From: Pigmentiphaga aceris
GTDB taxonomy: Bacteria; Pseudomonadota; Gammaproteobacteria; Burkholderiales; Burkholderiaceae_B
Assembly: GCF_008119665.1 (NCBI RefSeq)
Contig: NZ_CP043046.1
Coordinates: 62,001-126,000, forward strand
Length of the DNA stretch: 64,000 bases
Direction: 5' to 3'
The position numbers and the translations under genes were made by a program. A model generated the notes under the pieces. It saw only the letters and a program-made list of their open reading frames with translations. It ran no database searches and was not told the origin of the DNA. Numbering within the stretch: the stretch's first letter is position 1; every line of letters begins with the position of its first letter. Positions 21,268 to 29,811 of this stretch are shown here, piece after piece.

Positions 21268-22797
21268 ATGCGTATCGTCTTTGCAGGCTTTCAGCACGAA
21301 ACCAATACCTTTGCACCCGCGCCCGCTGACTATCACGCGTTCGAGCTGGGTGGTGGCTGGCCCGGCCTGTCGCGCGGGCATGCCGTGTTTGCCACCATTG
21401 CCGGCTCGAACATTCCGGCTGCTGGTTTCATTGAAGCCGCCACGCCCTACGGACATCAGCTGATTCCATCGGTCTGGTGCGCAGCCAGCCCGTCGGCGGC
21501 CGTTACCCGCGAGGCCTATGAGCGCATCGCGGGCATGATTCTGGAAGACATTGCGGCCGCCTTGCCGGTCGATGCGGTGTACCTGGACCTGCATGGCGCG
21601 ATGGTGGCAGAGCACGCAGACGACGGTGAAGGCGAACTGCTGCAACGGGTACGCGCGTTGATCGGTCCCGACACCTTGCTGGTCAGCAGTTACGACCTGC
21701 ATGCCAACACCACGCAGGCCATGTTGCAGACCGCCGATGTGCTGGTGGCATATCGGACCTATCCGCATGTGGACATGGCGGAAACCGGCCGTCGCACTTT
21801 TGCGATATTGCAGCGTTTGTTCGATGGCATGCCACGCCCGGTCACTGCCTCGCGCCGTATTCCGTTCCTGTTGCCTACCGTGTGGCAGTGCACCGACCTG
21901 ATGCCGGCCAAGGCTTTGTACGCGCGTTTAGCGGAACTGGAACAAGACCCCGAGATCGTGCATGTGTCGTTCACCATGGGCTTTCCGGCGGCTGATTTCC
22001 CCGAGTGCGGGCCGGTGGTGTGGGCGCATGGCCGCACGCAAGAGGCCGCGCAACGGGCGGTCGATGTGCTGGCGCAAGCGGTGATCGATGCAGAGCCCAC
22101 GTTCAAAGGCGAGTTGCCTGACGCCCGCACGGCGGTGGCGCGAGCGATGGCTATCTTGTCAGCACAGCGCACGTCGGAAAGTGGTCCCGTCGTCATCGCC
22201 GACACCCAGGACAACCCCGGCGCAGGTTGCCAGTCGGACACCACTGGCATCTTGCGAGAACTGATTGCGCAGGGCGCGCAGCGTGCCGCCCTGGGCTTGA
22301 TCGTTGACCCGGCAGCCGCTGCCTTGGTGCATGCCGCTGGCGCGGGTGCCACCGTGCGCTTGGCCTTGGGCGGTCATTCCGGGGCCGAGGGTGATGCGCC
22401 GCTGGTAGCCGACTACTTGGTCGAATGTGTGTCGGATGGCAAGTTCGACGCCTTCGGGCCGTACTACGGCGGCTTCCACATGGACCTGGGCCCCAGCGCC
22501 TGCCTGCGGCTGGATGGCGTGCGCATCGTGCTGGCCAGCTACAAGGCGCAGTTGGCTGACCAGGCGATGTTCCGCTTTGTGGGCATCGAGCCTGCCGATC
22601 AGGCCATTCTGGTGGTCAAGAGCACTTTGCATTTCCGGGCCGATTTTGTCGACATCGCCCGCGACATTCTGTTTTGCACGTCGCCGGGTGCCATTTCGAT
22701 GGACCCGTCGACCATGGATTGGAAACGCCTGCCGCCGGATCTGCGCATGACGCCCTGCGGCCCCACTTTTGCCGAACTGCAAGCCAGCAAACACTAG
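21268..22797 (+). CDS. M81 family metallopeptidase (MlrC-like)
   Basis: A 509-residue protein of the MlrC/M81 family, named for microcystinase C, which hydrolyses linear peptide products of microcystin breakdown. The start MRIVFAGFQHETNTF is diagnostic. Putative zinc ligands are in YLDLHGAMV and SYDLHANTT, and the GGHSGAEGDAPL and STLHFRADF motifs are present. It follows the importer genes and precedes an amidase, so it could act on imported peptide or amide compounds. Many M81 members are uncharacterised and may act on other amide or lactam substrates. No signal peptide, so it is cytoplasmic. Confidence 0.85.
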   Translation: MRIVFAGFQHETNTFAPAPADYHAFELGGGWPGLSRGHAVFATIAGSNIPAAGFIEAATPYGHQLIPSVWCAASPSAAVTREAYERIAGMILEDIAAALPVDAVYLDLHGAMVAEHADDGEGELLQRVRALIGPDTLLVSSYDLHANTTQAMLQTADVLVAYRTYPHVDMAETGRRTFAILQRLFDGMPRPVTASRRIPFLLPTVWQCTDLMPAKALYARLAELEQDPEIVHVSFTMGFPAADFPECGPVVWAHGRTQEAAQRAVDVLAQAVIDAEPTFKGELPDARTAVARAMAILSAQRTSESGPVVIADTQDNPGAGCQSDTTGILRELIAQGAQRAALGLIVDPAAAALVHAAGAGATVRLALGGHSGAEGDAPLVADYLVECVSDGKFDAFGPYYGGFHMDLGPSACLRLDGVRIVLASYKAQLADQAMFRFVGIEPADQAILVVKSTLHFRADFVDIARDILFCTSPGAISMDPSTMDWKRLPPDLRMTPCGPTFAELQASKH

Positions 22798-22838
22798 TCC
22801 GCAAACCATAGTCAGCAAGCACCCATCAAAGGAAAAGC

Positions 22839-24254
22839 ATGTCTGAGAATTCCGAACTCTGGCGTCTGTCCGCCGGCAAGATCGCGGCCATGATTCACGC
22901 CCACAAGGTCACCGCCACTGACGTGGCGCAAGCGGCCTTGGCGCGCATCGACGCCGTGAATCCGAAAATCAATGCCGTGGTCGAATGCCGGCCCGAGGAA
23001 GTGCTGGCGCAGGCCGCCGCCATCGACGAGAAAATCTCGCGCGGCGAGCCAGTCGGCCCGCTGGCGGGTGTGCCGGTCACCATCAAGGTCAATGTCGATC
23101 AGAAGGGTTACGCCACCACCAACGGCGTGAAGTCGCAGAAAGACCTGGTGGCCGCCCGCAACAGCCCGGTGGTCGACAGCCTGGTGGAAGCCGACGCGGT
23201 GCTGCTGGGCCGCACCAACACACCCGCCTTCAGCTACCGCTGGTTCTGCAACAACCTGCTGCACGGTGCGACGCTGAACCCGCATGATGCGGCCTTGACA
23301 CCGGGTGGCTCGTCGGGCGGCGCGGCGTCTGCGGTGGCTGCCGGGCTTGGCCACATTGCGCACGGCACCGACATTGCCGGGTCGATCCGCTATCCGGCCT
23401 ATGCCTGCGGCGTACATGGCCTGCGCCCCACCTTCGGCCGCGTGGCGGCCTTCAATGCCACCGCGCCCTACGAGCGTCCCATTGGCGGCCAGATCATGGC
23501 CGTATCTGGCCCGCTGGCCCGCAGCGTGGATGACATTCGCCTGGCCTTGCACGCCATGGCCCGCCCGGACGTGCGCGACCCGTGGGCCACGGCCATGCCC
23601 CTGATCGGCCCCGACGTGCCGCGTCGTGCAGCCATGTGCCTGCGCCCCGACGGACTGGAGACTGCACCTGAAATCTGCGCGGCCTTGCTGGAATCGGCCG
23701 AACGCCTGCGCGATGGCGGCTGGATCGTGGACGAGGTCGACAACCTGCCGCCGCTGCGCGACGGCATGGCGGTGCAGATCACCTTGTGGATGGGCGACGG
23801 TTACGACGCGATGGTGCAGTCCGCAGAAGAGGAGGGCGATGTGGGCGCGATCACCGCGCTGGCAGGCCAGGCGGAACTGGCCCGCGAGGCCAACTTGCAG
23901 GACTTCTCGGCGGCATTGCAACGACGCCTGGCAATCACGCGGGCCTGGCTGCTGTTCCTGGAAACCTACCCGGTGGTCTTGTTGCCCAGTTGCGGTGAAC
24001 TGCCGTTTGCCAACGACCTGGACTTGCAAGGCCCGGAGGCCTACACACGGGTCTGGCAGGCGCAGATGCCGATGATTTCCTTGCCTATCACCGGCCTGCC
24101 TGCGCTGAGCCTGTGCACCGGTTTCGTCGGGCGTACGCCCGTGGGTGTGCAGATCGTGGCGGGGCGCTTCCGGGAGGACTTGTGCCTGGCGGCGGGGGAA
24201 CTGATCGAGGCGCGCGGCAAGCCGCTTGAACCGGTTGATCCGTACGCGGGGTAA
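22839..24254 (+). CDS. Amidase (amidase-signature family)
   Basis: A 471-residue amidase-signature hydrolase that cleaves a C-N amide bond. The catalytic Lys is near residue 83 in GVPVTIKVNVD, and the Ser-cisSer pair lies in TPGGSSGGAASAVAAGLG, followed by GTDIAGSIRYPA. It begins 41 bp after the M81 peptidase gene with an AGGAAAAGC ribosome site, so the two are probably cotranscribed. The pair suggests stepwise hydrolysis of an amide or peptide brought in by the upstream importer. Substrate cannot be read from sequence. Confidence 0.9.
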   Translation: MSENSELWRLSAGKIAAMIHAHKVTATDVAQAALARIDAVNPKINAVVECRPEEVLAQAAAIDEKISRGEPVGPLAGVPVTIKVNVDQKGYATTNGVKSQKDLVAARNSPVVDSLVEADAVLLGRTNTPAFSYRWFCNNLLHGATLNPHDAALTPGGSSGGAASAVAAGLGHIAHGTDIAGSIRYPAYACGVHGLRPTFGRVAAFNATAPYERPIGGQIMAVSGPLARSVDDIRLALHAMARPDVRDPWATAMPLIGPDVPRRAAMCLRPDGLETAPEICAALLESAERLRDGGWIVDEVDNLPPLRDGMAVQITLWMGDGYDAMVQSAEEEGDVGAITALAGQAELAREANLQDFSAALQRRLAITRAWLLFLETYPVVLLPSCGELPFANDLDLQGPEAYTRVWQAQMPMISLPITGLPALSLCTGFVGRTPVGVQIVAGRFREDLCLAAGELIEARGKPLEPVDPYAG

Positions 24255-24338
24255 CGCGTCTGATACGGGGGCCGACGCCGGCAGACGCTACTATGGCAAC
24301 CCTTTTGTTTTCTTGCCGCTATCAGGAATGCCACCGCG

Positions 24339-25079
24339 ATGAAGACACAGCAATTGCGGCCGGTTTCCAAGCTGTCCGCCGAGGCCCAGGCAACGGGTAG
24401 CCTGCGCGATTTCATTTTGTCGGGTTCTCTCAAGCCGGGAGCCCGTCTGACCGAAATCGCGCTTGCGGAGCAGATGGGTGTCGCCCGCGCCACCTTGCGC
24501 ACGGCCTTGCATCGTCTTGCCAGCGAAGGCATCGTGGTGCAGATTCCCTACACCGGCTGGCAGGTGGCCGAGCTGTCGGCCAATGACGTGTGGGAACTGT
24601 GGACCTTGCGCGGCAGCCTGGAAAGCCTGGCTGCCAAGCTGGCAGCGCAGAGCACCGATCCGGCGGTGAAAAACGGTATCCGCAAGGCCTACGACAAGCT
24701 GTTGGCGGCCTGTGCGACCGGCAACATGGAAGCGATCAGTGAAGCGGATTTTGCGCTGCATCGGACCATCATCGACCTGGTGGGGCATTCGCGTCTGCAG
24801 CGCCAGTATCAACTGGTCGAGCAGCAGGTGCGGCTGTACATCCTGACCAGCAATTCCTTCGTGGCCGATGGCCCCGAGGACATCATCGAGCAACATCGCC
24901 CGATGATGGATGCGTTGCTGGCTGGCAATGCCACGGCTGCTGCCGAAGCTGCCTGGCAGCATAACGAGTCTGAAGGGCACCGCCTGTCGGCGTGGTTGGC
25001 GCAAGAAGCCGCCGCGAGCGCGGCGGCAGCTGTTCAGGCCGCGCCACGCAAGACGCGGGGGCCACGCAAGGCGACCTGA
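24339..25079 (+). CDS. GntR-family regulator, FCD subfamily
   Basis: A 246-residue regulator. The N-terminal winged helix-turn-helix (about 20-85, LTEIALAEQMGVARATLRTALHRL) is followed by an all-helical FCD effector domain. Likely metal or ligand residues appear in ADFALHRTII, GHSRLQR and IEQHRPMMDALL. It is the last gene of the catabolic block, 84 bp after the amidase. Its family prefers TNGT-ACNA palindromes, so the two TTGTCGACAA sites at 12483 and 15420 are its probable operators. No copy of that site precedes its own gene. Confidence 0.9.
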   Translation: MKTQQLRPVSKLSAEAQATGSLRDFILSGSLKPGARLTEIALAEQMGVARATLRTALHRLASEGIVVQIPYTGWQVAELSANDVWELWTLRGSLESLAAKLAAQSTDPAVKNGIRKAYDKLLAACATGNMEAISEADFALHRTIIDLVGHSRLQRQYQLVEQQVRLYILTSNSFVADGPEDIIEQHRPMMDALLAGNATAAAEAAWQHNESEGHRLSAWLAQEAAASAAAAVQAAPRKTRGPRKAT

Positions 25080-25090
25080 CCGCTTGGCCA

Positions 25091-25123
25091 GGTGGCTGCA
25101 ACCGCTGTTGCGGTGCAGCCACC
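25091..25123. terminator. Bidirectional terminator-like hairpin
   Basis: A 13-bp stem (GGTGGCTGCA-CCG against CGGTGCAGCCACC with one bulged A, loop CTGTTG) lies between the convergent GntR and DUF533 genes. The T tail is weak in both directions. Confidence 0.6.
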
Positions 25124-25130
25124 CGCGTGT

Positions 25131-25919
25131 TCAGACAGGCTGAACGTTGGCCTTCAGGTTTTGCTCCAGCTGTTGCTTCAGGCCTGGGTCCAGTTTCAGC
25201 TGGCGGGCCAGCTCGTCCAGATACGCGCGTTCCATGAAGGCTTCTTCGTCTACTACCAGCAGGCTGGCCAAGTACATCTCGGCAGCCATCTCGGGCGTCG
25301 TTGCCGCACGCGCGATGGCGGCGGGGTCCAGCGGACGGCTGATTTCGGCTTCCAGCCACGCGCGGTCTTCCGCGTTGTCGGTGACCTTGGCAAGTTCGCC
25401 TCGGATGGCTTCCTGCTCGTTGGCGTCGATGTGACCGTCGGCCTTGGCCGCGCCGATCATGGCCATGAGAACGGCCTTGCTATGCACTTCGGCTTCGGGC
25501 GCAGGCAGGCGATCCAATGTGCGCGGTGCTTCCGCCGGGGCGGTGCCGGGTGCAGTCTGTTGCTTCTGCCAGTCGCCGTAGGCTTTGTAGGCAAGCGCCC
25601 CCAGCGCTGCCATGCCACCGTACAGGGCGACCGACCCGCCGATCTTGCGGGCTTGTTTGCTGCTCAGCAGCAGCCCGAGCGCGCCAGCACCCAGCGCGCC
25701 CTTCCCGACACCGCCCATGTTGCCAAGCGCGCCCCCGACGCTCCCCAACATGCCGCCGAGGCCCCCGCCTCCTTGGCCGCCAGTGAGTTTGCCGAGATTG
25801 CCGCCCAGTCCAGACAACAGCGAGCCCGCACCGCCGCTGGTGCCGGCGCGTGATGCGCCTTCGTTCAGCAGGTTTTTGCCGGATTGCAGAAGTTGGTCCA
25901 GTAGATTGCGTGCGCTCAA
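25131..25919 (-). CDS. DUF533 / TerB-like inner-membrane protein (YebE type)
   Basis: A 262-residue protein of the DUF533 family, which has a TerB-like helical C-terminal domain. The N-terminus MSARNLLDQLLQSGK is the family signature. It is followed by a very Gly-rich segment (about 25-80), a short hydrophobic stretch (GGSVALYGGMAALGALAYKAY), and the acidic TerB-like domain with HIDANEQEAI. TTG at 25919 is chosen as start because GGAG lies 5 bp upstream and the family begins there; a TTG at 25937 would add six unrelated residues. The role is unknown; TerB-like domains occur in stress and metal-related membrane systems. Confidence 0.8.
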   Translation of the reverse strand: MSARNLLDQLLQSGKNLLNEGASRAGTSGGAGSLLSGLGGNLGKLTGGQGGGGLGGMLGSVGGALGNMGGVGKGALGAGALGLLLSSKQARKIGGSVALYGGMAALGALAYKAYGDWQKQQTAPGTAPAEAPRTLDRLPAPEAEVHSKAVLMAMIGAAKADGHIDANEQEAIRGELAKVTDNAEDRAWLEAEISRPLDPAAIARAATTPEMAAEMYLASLLVVDEEAFMERAYLDELARQLKLDPGLKQQLEQNLKANVQPV

Positions 25920-26073
25920 GGTGACTCCGTACAGCAAATAAAAGAACAGTATGGACTATTCAGCTTGCAGTAAGTTCTGTTCGTTGTTACAGGATTCACA
26001 ACTAATTTTGCGTGGCGACTGGGATGTTCGTTGAATCCCTGCTGTGGATGCATTCCAGCGTGGGCGCTGGCGA

Positions 26074-26853
26074 TTACGCATCTGGTTCGGCCACCAGCAC
26101 CACCAGCTTCAAGTCGCGCTGCGTGGCAGCTTGCCAAGTGGTCTGCATAAAGCGCAGCGGCCCTTTGGTCGGGTGCAGGAAGTCGCGTCGGCCCCCTTCG
26201 CGGGGTACTACGTCGTAGTTCTGCCAGAAGCGGGCGAAGGTTGGGTCTGCGTGACTGAGTTCGGCAACCAGATCACGAATATCGGGGTCGGCGGCATGAC
26301 GGCCGCAATCGTTGCGGAATTCGGCAACCAGACGGCGAGCGCGTTCTTCCCAGGGCGCGATCAGGTGGCGCGCAGCCGGGCACAGGAAGGTGTAGCGCAG
26401 CAGGTTGGGCAGGGGCGTGCTGGCGGCATCCAGCCAGCCGACGAACAGATCTGCCGCCGCGGGATTCCAGGCCACCGCGTTCCAGGCGCGATCCAGCACG
26501 TAGGCAGGGGTGAGCAGGTGCGCGATGATTGCCTGGGCGTCTGCGTGCTGGCTGCGGTTATCGGCGGCACCTGCGGGGTCGACACGGCCGGCAAGCGCGA
26601 ACAGGTACTGCCGTTCAGCGGCGCTCAGTCGCAGCGCATCGGTCAGTCGAGCCAGCATGTCGGTGGATGCGGTGACCGGTCGGCCTTGTTCGATCCAGGT
26701 CAGCCAGGTGGGACTTACCCCGCAGAGTTGCGCCAGCTCTTCGCGTCGCAGGCCAGGCGTGCGACGGCGGCCGAGCGCGGGCAGACCCACGTCCTGTGGC
26801 AACAGGCGTTCGCGATGTTTGCGGATGAACTGGCCCAGGGTGTGATCGGTCAT
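26074..26853 (-). CDS. MmyB-like XRE-family transcriptional regulator
   Basis: A 259-residue regulator with an N-terminal helix-turn-helix (RRTPGLRREELAQLCGVSPTWLTWIEQGR) and a C-terminal MmyB-like PAS-fold ligand domain (WNAVAWNPAAADLF, then RHLIAPWEERARRLVAEFR). Actinobacterial and proteobacterial homologues usually sit divergent to an oxidoreductase or a similar target. Here the divergent gene is a methyltransferase, and a CCTGGT-N9-ACCAGG palindrome lies between them. The ATG at 26853 is used because family homology begins there. Confidence 0.88.
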   Translation of the reverse strand: MTDHTLGQFIRKHRERLLPQDVGLPALGRRRTPGLRREELAQLCGVSPTWLTWIEQGRPVTASTDMLARLTDALRLSAAERQYLFALAGRVDPAGAADNRSQHADAQAIIAHLLTPAYVLDRAWNAVAWNPAAADLFVGWLDAASTPLPNLLRYTFLCPAARHLIAPWEERARRLVAEFRNDCGRHAADPDIRDLVAELSHADPTFARFWQNYDVVPREGGRRDFLHPTKGPLRFMQTTWQAATQRDLKLVVLVAEPDA

Positions 26854-26924
26854 GGCGATGGAAGGCGGTGTCGGGAAGTGGGGGTGACGCAGCAGCAGCG
26901 CAGGACACGCCCCATCATGCTCAC

Positions 26925-26945
26925 CCTGGTGGGATATATACCAGG
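26925..26945. promoter_or_regulatory. Candidate operator of the MmyB-like regulator
   Basis: The interrupted palindrome CCTGGT-N9-ACCAGG lies between the divergent regulator (start 26853) and methyltransferase (start 27053), with an AT-rich spacer (GGGATATAT). Its place suggests that it controls one or both genes. Confidence 0.5.
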
Positions 26946-27052
26946 ATAAGAACTTGTCTTGTTCCAGAATTACAAGCCGCCTACGCTGTGTTTCGCCTGA
27001 AGATTTTCCCCCTGATGGCGTTCCCCCCACGACTACTACTCACGGAATCGAG

Positions 27053-27817
27053 ATGGACCAGAAAACCTTGGTGGATGCCCAATTCGGCAGCACTGCCGCC
27101 AACTACCTCAGCAGCGCCGTACATGCCCAAGGTGCCGACCTGCAACGTCTGACCGAGCTGGTGCGCACGCTGCGCCCTGCCAATGTGCTGGACCTGGGCT
27201 GTGGTGCGGGTCATGCGAGCTTTGCGGTGGCGGCCGGCGGTGCGGGTGCGGTCACGGCCTATGACCTGTCGCCGCAGATGCTGGCGGTGGTCGAGGCAGC
27301 GGCCCGTGACCGGGGCGCTGCACAACTGGTCACGCGTCAGGGGCCGGCGGAATCTTTGCCGTTCGACAGCGCCAGTTTCGATATGGTGGTGACGCGTTTT
27401 TCTGCCCACCATTGGTTGGACATGGGTGCGTCGGTGGCCGAGATGGCGCGGGTGCTCAAGCCCGGCTGTCCGTTGATCATCATTGACGTGATCGCCCCGG
27501 AAACGCCGCTGTACGACACGGTGCTGCAAACCATCGAAATCCTGCGCGATGCGTCTCACGTGCGCAATTACCGCGTTTCGGAATGGACAGCCATGCTGGA
27601 GGCCGCAGGCATTGCGGTGGAAAACCACGACACCTGGAAGCTGCCGCTGGAGTTCGGCAGCTGGATCAAGCGCATCAACACCCCGCCGGAACGCGTGGCG
27701 GCGCTGACGGCGGTGTTCAAGGCCTTGCCGATCGAAGCCAAGGCGTATTTCGCCGTCGGTGAAGACGGCTCGTTCAGCAGCGACACCGCCTGGATCGAGG
27801 CGCGCAAACGCGGTTGA
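27053..27817 (+). CDS. Class I SAM-dependent methyltransferase
   Basis: A 254-residue Rossmann-fold methyltransferase. Motif I is VLDLGCGAGHASFAVA (about 43-60), and the acidic residue binding the SAM ribose follows in VTAYDLSPQML. The MARVLKPG and IIDVIAPE segments match the UbiE/BioC-like Methyltransf_11 group. The acceptor is unknown; a small molecule is more likely than ubiquinone precursors because the gene is isolated and has a dedicated divergent regulator. ATG 27053 begins family homology; an open extension to 26954 is not conserved in kind. Confidence 0.88.
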   Translation: MDQKTLVDAQFGSTAANYLSSAVHAQGADLQRLTELVRTLRPANVLDLGCGAGHASFAVAAGGAGAVTAYDLSPQMLAVVEAAARDRGAAQLVTRQGPAESLPFDSASFDMVVTRFSAHHWLDMGASVAEMARVLKPGCPLIIIDVIAPETPLYDTVLQTIEILRDASHVRNYRVSEWTAMLEAAGIAVENHDTWKLPLEFGSWIKRINTPPERVAALTAVFKALPIEAKAYFAVGEDGSFSSDTAWIEARKRG

Positions 27818-27835
27818 TCGGCGGACGCTTTCTGC

Positions 27836-29527
27836 TCAGACTTGGAAGCGTCCGATCTGCATTTGCAGTTCACTACCCTGGCTTGCCAGTTCCGCCCCGG
27901 CCGATGCGGTCTGGCGCGCGGCGCTGGCAGATCGCCCGGCCGATTCCAGCACCGCCTGCACACTTTTGCCGATCTCGTCGGCGACCGTGTTCTGCGCGTC
28001 GGCGGCAGTGGCAATCTGCTGGTTCATGCGGCGGATTTCTCCCACCGTGGTCGTCAGCGCATGCACGGCCTGCACGGCTTCATGCACGTCCTGCGTGGTG
28101 CCGTCGGTGGTGTTTGCGCAGCCAAGCATCTGGCGCGTGGCGTTGTCGGCGGTGCGTTGCAAGTCACCGATCAGTCCGCCGATTTCCTGTGTGGCTTCCT
28201 GGGTGCGCTGGGCCAGGCGGCGGACCTCTTCGGCGACGATGGTGAAGCCATTGCCGGCATCGCCTGCGCGGGCGGCTTCGATGGCGGCATTCAAGGACAG
28301 CAGGTTAATGCGGCCCGCCACTTCGCGGATCACGTCGAGCACCATGCCGATGTTCTCGCTGTCACTTTGCAGGCGTGTCATGGCATCGGCAGCTTGCGCC
28401 ACATCGGCTGACAGACGCTGCATGCCTTCGACTGCGCGGTCGGCCAGACGCACGCCCGATTGCGCCTGTTCATCGGCGGCTGACACTGCACGCGCAGCTT
28501 CGCCCGAATTGCGCGCGACATCCTGGACCGATTCGGCCATGCGGGCCATCGCGATGGCGACACGGTCGAGTTCCTGTTTGCTCGACAGCGTGGCGGCATT
28601 GATCTGTTCGCTGCTGCTGGATAAGGCCTGGCCAGAACGGGCCATGACACGCACCGAGCGGCCGACCTGACCAATCAGCGTTGCCAGGTTGCCCCGCATC
28701 ATCACCAGCGAGGCCTGCACACTGCCTGGTGCACCTGCGTCGGCATCGGCAACATCGCGCAGGTCCCCGTCTGCGACCCGTTGTGCGGCGGTGGACAGCA
28801 ACTGCGGTTCGGCTCCCAGCGCCCGGCCCAGGCCCCGCACGATCAAGGTACCCAGTGCGGCCGCAAACATGGCAACGGCAATGCAGATGCCGATGAACAG
28901 TTTGCGCTGATGTTGATAGTCGGCCTCGGCCGTGGCCACCTGGGCCATTGCCCGTGTGCGGGCTTCGTTCAGATAAGCATGAATTTCGGCAGTGAGTTCG
29001 CGCAGCAGGGGCGCGCTTTGGCTGTCCATCAGCGCCACGGCTTTTTCCGCGACCGGATCATCAGCACGCGCCAAGCGAGTGTTTGATGCTGCCGCGCCGC
29101 TTCCCATGGCCAGCTTCACGATGTCTTGCAGCACGCTGCCGTAACGCTGCTCTACCGCAGCAATGCGGGCAAAACCGGCGCGCTGGGTATCGGTCACATC
29201 AGGCGCGTTCAGGGTGCCTTGCAAGGCTTTCAGTCGCGCCGCCATTTGATCGTGCGCGACATTCATCAACACCTGTTCGCGCGCGCGCTCAGCGGGTTGT
29301 TGCACCAGCAGCAGATTGAGCACTGCGATGGCACGCTGCTCGGCTGAAGCCTGAATCTGCGTGACCAGTGTTGCACGTCGTTCGGCACCGTCCAGGTAGT
29401 CGGAAAAACGTTGGTTGGCATCGGCAAAATGCTTGAGTGCAAGCAGCGACACCAGCAACACGAAACAGATAAGGGCGGCGTAGCTCAGACCCAGACGCGC
29501 CTTCAGGGGGAGGGAAGATAGGTGCAT
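27836..29527 (-). CDS. Methyl-accepting chemotaxis protein with atypical signalling tip
   Basis: A 563-residue chemoreceptor. Membrane helices lie at about 11-31 and 209-230 around an all-helical periplasmic sensor. HAMP and the signalling coiled coil follow. The tip reads [20 protein letters not shown] then [15 protein letters not shown]. The usual DQTNLLALN is changed to GRINLLSLN and GRGFAVVA to GNGFTIVA, including loss of the conserved Arg in GRGF. It may still pair with a particular CheA/CheW set or signal weakly. There is no C-terminal NWETF. The start at 29527 gives a short basic N-terminus before helix 1. Confidence 0.9.
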   Translation of the reverse strand: MHLSSLPLKARLGLSYAALICFVLLVSLLALKHFADANQRFSDYLDGAERRATLVTQIQASAEQRAIAVLNLLLVQQPAERAREQVLMNVAHDQMAARLKALQGTLNAPDVTDTQRAGFARIAAVEQRYGSVLQDIVKLAMGSGAAASNTRLARADDPVAEKAVALMDSQSAPLLRELTAEIHAYLNEARTRAMAQVATAEADYQHQRKLFIGICIAVAMFAAALGTLIVRGLGRALGAEPQLLSTAAQRVADGDLRDVADADAGAPGSVQASLVMMRGNLATLIGQVGRSVRVMARSGQALSSSSEQINAATLSSKQELDRVAIAMARMAESVQDVARNSGEAARAVSAADEQAQSGVRLADRAVEGMQRLSADVAQAADAMTRLQSDSENIGMVLDVIREVAGRINLLSLNAAIEAARAGDAGNGFTIVAEEVRRLAQRTQEATQEIGGLIGDLQRTADNATRQMLGCANTTDGTTQDVHEAVQAVHALTTTVGEIRRMNQQIATAADAQNTVADEIGKSVQAVLESAGRSASAARQTASAGAELASQGSELQMQIGRFQV

Positions 29528-29811
29528 GTGACCATTCTTGCGGCTTGCTTGTCGGCAAGCGTTGACCTGGGTCAAGCCGCTTGGCATGACTTGGCTGCGT
29601 GCTGGCACCGCGCGAGGTAACGGCATGCGAAAAAAGAGGAAGCATTGGCGTTTGGCTGGCAAGATCGCGACTATCGACCCGGGTCGGCCCAGTCGATGCG
29701 ATCATAAAAACACCGGACCAAGACAACCGGACAACGCTACCGGCTGAACGCCACCGGCATGACCCGAGCACGGGTGGTCCGGCAGATTGCGTCATGCCCA
29801 GGAGACCGCCT

